NCBI RefSeq assembly: GCF_002797395.1
Contig: NZ_KZ454943.1
Coordinates: forward strand, 3,447,966 to 3,511,965
Source of the DNA: Bacillus solitudinis
GTDB taxonomy: Bacteria > Bacillota > Bacilli > Bacillales > Bacillaceae_D
Length of the DNA: 64,000 bases
Reading direction: 5' to 3'
Part shown: positions 60,705-64,000 of the stretch, one piece after another
Layout of the letters: the number at the start of each line of letters is the position of its first letter
How positions within the stretch are numbered: position 1 is the first letter of the stretch
Notes under the pieces: generated by a model
Seen by the model: only the letters and a program-made list of their open reading frames with translations
What the model was told of the DNA's origin: nothing
The model's database searches: none
Program-made: the position numbers and the translations under genes

Positions 60705-61271
60705 ATGAACACAGTGAATTATGATAAAATTCAAGTAGCAGTAAAAATGATTTTAGAAGCAATAGGAGAAGATCCAAATCGAGAAGGATTATTAGATACT
60801 CCAAAACGTGTTGCAAAAATGTATGCAGAAGTATTTCAAGGATTACACGAAGATCCAAAGGAACATTTTGCGACTGTTTTTGGGGAGGAGCACGAAGAGC
60901 TAGTTTTAGTCAAAGATATCCCGTTTTACTCTATGTGTGAGCATCATCTTGTTCCATTTTTTGGACAGGCTCATGTTGGATATATTCCAAAAGGGGGCAA
61001 GGTGACAGGGCTTAGCAAATTGGCACGCGCTGTTGAGGCTGTGGCACGTCGTCCACAACTTCAGGAGCGGATAACATCAACAATTGCAGACTCACTTGTT
61101 GAAACATTAAATCCTCATGGAGTGATTGTTGTTGTTTCCGCTGAGCATATGTGTATGACAATGAGAGGGGTAAAGAAGCCTGGTGCGAAAACAATAACCT
61201 CTGCTGTTAGGGGAAGTTTTAGTAAAGATGCAGCGGCTAGAGCAGAAGTATTATCATTTATACAAGGTTGA
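60705..61271 (+). CDS. folE: GTP cyclohydrolase I
   Basis: This enzyme of about 188 residues catalyses the first step of tetrahydrofolate synthesis. The zinc and catalytic residues are in [19 protein letters not shown] and [13 protein letters not shown]; the N-terminal [23 protein letters not shown] is typical. In Bacillus it is called MtrA when next to mtrB, as here. ATG 60705 is chosen from GTGGAGG and the family start; the ATG at 60684 is too far upstream. Confidence 0.96.
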   Translation: MNTVNYDKIQVAVKMILEAIGEDPNREGLLDTPKRVAKMYAEVFQGLHEDPKEHFATVFGEEHEELVLVKDIPFYSMCEHHLVPFFGQAHVGYIPKGGKVTGLSKLARAVEAVARRPQLQERITSTIADSLVETLNPHGVIVVVSAEHMCMTMRGVKKPGAKTITSAVRGSFSKDAAARAEVLSFIQG

Positions 61272-61291
61272 TGAGTGAAGGAGAGATGAGA

Positions 61292-61510
61292 ATGAGTAGT
61301 CAGAATGATTTTTTCGTCATCAAGGCGAAAGAAAATGGAGTTAATGTCATTGGGCTTACCCGGGGATCGGATACAAGGTTCCACCATTCTGAAAAGCTAG
61401 ATAAAGGGGAAGTTATGATTGCGCAGTTTACTGAACACACTTCTGCTGTAAAAGTAAGAGGGAAAGCGATAATTCAGACCAGTCATGGTACAGTTGATAC
61501 AGAGGAATAA
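61292..61510 (+). CDS. mtrB: trp RNA-binding attenuation protein TRAP
   Basis: This 72-residue protein forms an 11-mer that binds tryptophan and GAG/UAG repeats in trp leader RNA. The sequence [20 protein letters not shown] and [33 protein letters not shown] is very close to the B. subtilis TRAP. ATG 61292 is chosen from AAGGAG (61278-61283) 8 bases upstream; in-frame ATGs at 61268 and 61286 are less likely. No trp leader target is in this window. Confidence 0.96.
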   Translation: MSSQNDFFVIKAKENGVNVIGLTRGSDTRFHHSEKLDKGEVMIAQFTEHTSAVKVRGKAIIQTSHGTVDTEE

Positions 61511-61520
61511 TGAAGGTACG

Positions 61521-61560
61521 GGGGTGTCTGGATAGTTGTTAACAACTATCCAGACACCCC
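61521..61560. repeat. 40-bp perfect palindrome after mtrB
   Basis: The two arms (61521-61540 and 61541-61560, starting GGGGTGTCTGG) are exact reverse complements with no spacer. No T run follows on the plus strand, although a hairpin with a small terminal loop would form in RNA. It lies between mtrB and the promoter of hepS. Confidence 0.75.
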
Positions 61561-61614
61561 TGATTAGAGAAAACAAATGATATTGAACTTTATTTAGTCG
61601 AACTTTTCAATTTA

Positions 61615-61623
61615 TGCTATAAT
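61615..61623 (+). promoter_or_regulatory. Extended -10 promoter before hepS
   Basis: TGCTATAAT (TGn plus TATAAT) lies about 73 bases before the hepS ATG, after the palindrome. This suggests hepS-menG has its own promoter separate from folE-mtrB. Confidence 0.6.
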
Positions 61624-61695
61624 AGTATGCGACTTATGTCTAAATCTACGGAATAAGACGACAACAACGAAGTGTGCGATGTGGAGGACGTAATT

Positions 61696-62484
61696 ATGGT
61701 AAGAATGAATCAATTTAACGATAAGGTGTTAGAAGTAAAGAAGAGCTTCTATAACTTAATAAAGCATCCATATTTACAAAAATACATAGCAGAGCCAAAA
61801 GTGGATGAGGATAAACTTCATTTTTTGTATGCGATGCTTGGTGATAGGTTACCGAAAAAGGATATAAAGGTTTTTTCCCTAGCTGCATTGCTCGTTTACG
61901 CTGCTCTTGATGTGCATGAATCAGTCTCCCTCCACAAAATCGATACAGATTCTGTTCGGAAAAATAGACAATTAACCGTACTTGCTGGTGATTATTATAG
62001 TAGCTTATATTATTATTTACTTGCAGAGGGCGACTATATACCAATGATTCGCGTATATAGTCATTCAATACAACAAATAAATGAGTTAAAAATGAATGTG
62101 TATGAAAAAAGTAGCTTGAGTTATGATGAAACTCAGGAACATGTTACGACGATTGAATCGATATTGATGCAAAACATTGCAGAGCACTACAAGTTGCCAG
62201 TTTGGAAAGAAGTGTTGAAGGACTTCTTTTATTTGAAACGTCTCCTTTTTGAAAAAAATGAATGGATTGAAGGTCGTAAGCTACCGATTATTCATTCAAT
62301 CATTCGTGAGACAAGTCATGTGGATGATGTACTCGAATACTGTGAAGAGAAAATCGAGCATGTAAAGGACCGTCTTTTAAAAACAGGAAGAGATCTTAAC
62401 ATCTTTGAAGGTTTTCTCATTGAGCACGTTGACAGACTAATTGGTTCATCAGCCTACAAAGAAAAAGTTGCCGAAGAAGGGTGA
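61696..62484 (+). CDS. hepS: Heptaprenyl diphosphate synthase component 1 (HepS)
   Basis: This protein of about 262 residues is the small, non-catalytic subunit of the heptaprenyl diphosphate synthase that makes the menaquinone side chain. Landmarks are [37 protein letters not shown] and [17 protein letters not shown], as in HepS/HepA. It lacks DDxxD motifs. ATG 61696 is chosen from GTGGAGG 8 bases upstream. HepT, the catalytic subunit, is not within this window; in B. subtilis it follows menG. Confidence 0.9.
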   Translation: MVRMNQFNDKVLEVKKSFYNLIKHPYLQKYIAEPKVDEDKLHFLYAMLGDRLPKKDIKVFSLAALLVYAALDVHESVSLHKIDTDSVRKNRQLTVLAGDYYSSLYYYLLAEGDYIPMIRVYSHSIQQINELKMNVYEKSSLSYDETQEHVTTIESILMQNIAEHYKLPVWKEVLKDFFYLKRLLFEKNEWIEGRKLPIIHSIIRETSHVDDVLEYCEEKIEHVKDRLLKTGRDLNIFEGFLIEHVDRLIGSSAYKEKVAEEG

Positions 62485-62489
62485 ATCCT

Positions 62490-63194
62490 ATGAGTCAATC
62501 TAAAGAAGAACGAGTTCATCAGGTGTTTGAATCAATTTATAAAAAATATGATCTCATGAATTCAGTTATTAGTTTCCAAAGACATAAAGCATGGCGTAAA
62601 AATACGATGAAGCGTATGAACGTCGAAAAGGGTAGTAGGGCGTTAGATGTCTGTTGTGGCACGGCAGATTGGACGATTGCTCTAGCTGAAGCTACAGGAC
62701 CAACAGGAAAGATAGATGGTCTAGACTTTAGTCAAAATATGCTCTCTATTGGCCAAGAGAAAGTAGAAGAAAAGCAATTAAACCATGTGACTTTAACGCA
62801 TGGTAATGCGATGGACTTGCCTTACCAAGATAATTCATTTGATTTTGTCACGATTGGCTTTGGTCTTCGGAATGTTCCTGACTATATGCAGGCTTTGAAC
62901 GAAATGTATCGCGTGGTTAAACCTGGAGGCATGGTTGTTTGTCTTGAAACTTCACAACCGACAATCCCTGTCTTTAAACAATTGTACTTCTTTTATTTTC
63001 GTCGAGTGATGCCTGTATTTGGAAAACTATTTGCGAAGAGTTATGATGAATATTCGTGGTTACAAGAATCAACGATGTCATTTCCAAATCGTGAAAAACT
63101 AGCAGAGATGTTTAAGAAAACTGGCTTTTCAAATGTCGAGGTAAAGACGTATTCTGGCGGTGTTGCTGCGATGCATTTAGGGATTAAACCTTAA
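62490..63194 (+). CDS. menG: Demethylmenaquinone methyltransferase MenG/UbiE
   Basis: This SAM methyltransferase of about 234 residues methylates demethylmenaquinone in the last step. It has the SAM-binding motifs [18 protein letters not shown] and GLDFSQNML, then [20 protein letters not shown] and [14 protein letters not shown] 62490 ([13 protein letters not shown]) is preferred over GTG 62481. It follows hepS with a short overlap or gap. The next gene encodes a UbiA homologue instead of hepT. Confidence 0.94.
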   Translation: MSQSKEERVHQVFESIYKKYDLMNSVISFQRHKAWRKNTMKRMNVEKGSRALDVCCGTADWTIALAEATGPTGKIDGLDFSQNMLSIGQEKVEEKQLNHVTLTHGNAMDLPYQDNSFDFVTIGFGLRNVPDYMQALNEMYRVVKPGGMVVCLETSQPTIPVFKQLYFFYFRRVMPVFGKLFAKSYDEYSWLQESTMSFPNREKLAEMFKKTGFSNVEVKTYSGGVAAMHLGIKP

Positions 63195-63225
63195 AAATAG
63201 GAGTAGTAGAATTGGAGCAGATATT

Positions 63226-64000
63226 GTGATTAGGAAGATTAGCATTATTCTAGAAATGATTAAATTTGAGCATACGGTTTTTGCACTACCCTTTGCTTAT
63301 TTTGGTGCTGTCATTGGCTCATTTGTTGTCGATGGTACATGGCCATCCTTAATGCAATGGATATGGATTACAGTTGCGATGGTTGGTGCAAGAAGTGCGG
63401 CGATGTCGTTAAATCGAGTAATTGATGAACAAATTGATAAAAAGAACCCAAGAACAGAAAAGCGGGCTATTCCTGCAGGTTTAGTTTCGAAGCTAGAGGT
63501 ACTCATCTTTATTATTATTTCCTTTTTCCTTTTGTTTTTTGCAGCGTTTCAACTGAATATGCTTGCTGTGTATTTGTTGCCCTTAGCTGTGTTCTTTCTT
63601 GTCATCTATTCCTATACAAAACGATTTACGTGGTTTTGTCATCTTATTTTAGGTGTGACAATTGGTATTGCTCCTTTGGGTGGTTTTGTGGGGGCTACAG
63701 GAACATTAACATGGGAAGCAGTATTACTATTTCTAGCTGTTGCATTATGGACAGCTGGTTTTGATGTGATTTATGCGACCCAGGATGCGGAGTACGACCG
63801 AGCACATAAATTGTTCTCCATTCCAAGTCGATTTGGGGTTGCACATGCATTAGTGTTGGCGAAGATTTTTCATATTATCAGCTTTTTATTATTTGTGTCC
63901 TTATTTTTTGTCTCTCCTTTAGGATGGCTATACTTAATCGGGGTCTTGATTGCTGGTGGTATTATGGTGTACGAACACTCGATTGTTTCAAAAGAAGATT
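63226..64000 (+). CDS. UbiA-family prenyltransferase (MqnP/UbiA-like), partial
   Basis: The frame starts at GTG 63226 (GGAG 8 bases upstream) and runs off the window after 258 codons. It shows the UbiA motif NRVIDEQIDKKNPRT (NxxxDxxxD) and a second acidic motif DVIYATQDAEYDR, with several membrane helices. Closest family features are MqnP or 4-hydroxybenzoate prenyltransferase rather than MenA. Next to hepS and menG it probably prenylates a menaquinone precursor. The terminal part cannot be checked. Confidence 0.82.
   Translation, partial: MIRKISIILEMIKFEHTVFALPFAYFGAVIGSFVVDGTWPSLMQWIWITVAMVGARSAAMSLNRVIDEQIDKKNPRTEKRAIPAGLVSKLEVLIFIIISFFLLFFAAFQLNMLAVYLLPLAVFFLVIYSYTKRFTWFCHLILGVTIGIAPLGGFVGATGTLTWEAVLLFLAVALWTAGFDVIYATQDAEYDRAHKLFSIPSRFGVAHALVLAKIFHIISFLLFVSLFFVSPLGWLYLIGVLIAGGIMVYEHSIVSKED

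Noticed and set aside
61271-61300. TRAP-binding GAG/UAG repeats around the mtrB start (possible autoregulation)
   Set aside because: Only about five triplets occur, with irregular spacing, and they coincide with the purine-rich ribosome site; a real TRAP site needs about nine to eleven at 2-3 base spacing.

Overview
The window is chromosomal DNA of a spore-forming member of the Bacillaceae. The gene order from serA through fer-ypbB-recQ-ypbD-ypbF-ypbG-mecB-ypdA-prsW-sleB-ypeB-ypfA-cmk-ypfD-fni-yphA-der-gpsA-yphE-yphF-spoIVA-folE-mtrB-hepS-menG follows the Bacillus subtilis backbone as I remember it. Strong AGGAGG-type ribosome binding sites, moderate-to-low GC and sporulation genes (sleB, ypeB, spoIVA, spoVIF) agree. 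Details such as the BtuD-CbiZ fusion and a UbiA-type prenyltransferase after menG suggest an alkaliphilic Bacillus relative rather than B. subtilis itself. That placement is inference; no database search was possible.

Layout: (1) 1-2.7 kb: the ResDE two-component system. (2) 2.8-13.1 kb: a cobalamin riboswitch with an attenuator, followed by an 11-gene, tightly overlapping corrinoid uptake, salvage and nucleotide-loop-assembly operon (btuF, btuC, btuD-cbiZ, cbiB, cobD, cobU, cobQ, cobS, cobC, a second short CobU-like gene with no normal start codon, and pduO-type adenosyltransferase). (3) 13-22 kb: VanW lipoprotein, M23/LysM protein, Mn riboswitch plus terC, serA (minus strand), M14/LysM endopeptidase, a FadR-type regulator, an EAL protein and ferredoxin. 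(4) 22.5-35.5 kb: the ypb-type cluster (ypbB, recQ, ypbD, short ypbE, ypbF, ypbG, mecB, ddl). It is interrupted by an accessory stretch at 26.5-31.9 kb holding a frameshifted CobW/G3E GTPase, a 35-residue membrane protein, an amidohydrolase, an ECF sigma/anti-sigma pair and a MerR-B12-binding regulator of the CarH/LitR type. (5) 35.7-46 kb: ypdA, an MFS transporter, prsW, then an S-box (SAM-I) riboswitch and metI-yitJ-metH. (6) 46-64 kb: spore cortex lysis (sleB-ypeB), ypfA, cmk, plsC, ypfD, fni, yphA, der, plsY, gpsA, spoVIF, yphE, yphF, spoIVA, folE, mtrB, hepS, menG and the start of a UbiA family gene that runs off the end.

B12 links several parts. The operon imports and remodels corrinoids, MetH uses methylcobalamin, and the MerR regulator has the Wx9EH and ExHxxG motifs of adenosylcobalamin photoreceptors. 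Three metabolite or metal riboswitches (B12, Mn2+, SAM) each show a terminator, and I can draw a competing antiterminator for each from the sequence.

The least explained material is non-coding. A dispersed element (a 16-22 bp hairpin plus a conserved tail with a small hairpin and a CTCTTTT-like end) occurs in three intergenic gaps: 28.5 kb (minus), 35.5 kb and 60.5 kb. A 40-bp perfect palindrome lies at 61.5 kb. The copy at 60.5 kb sits where hbs (HU) is found in B. subtilis. Most of the rest is ordinary core genome.
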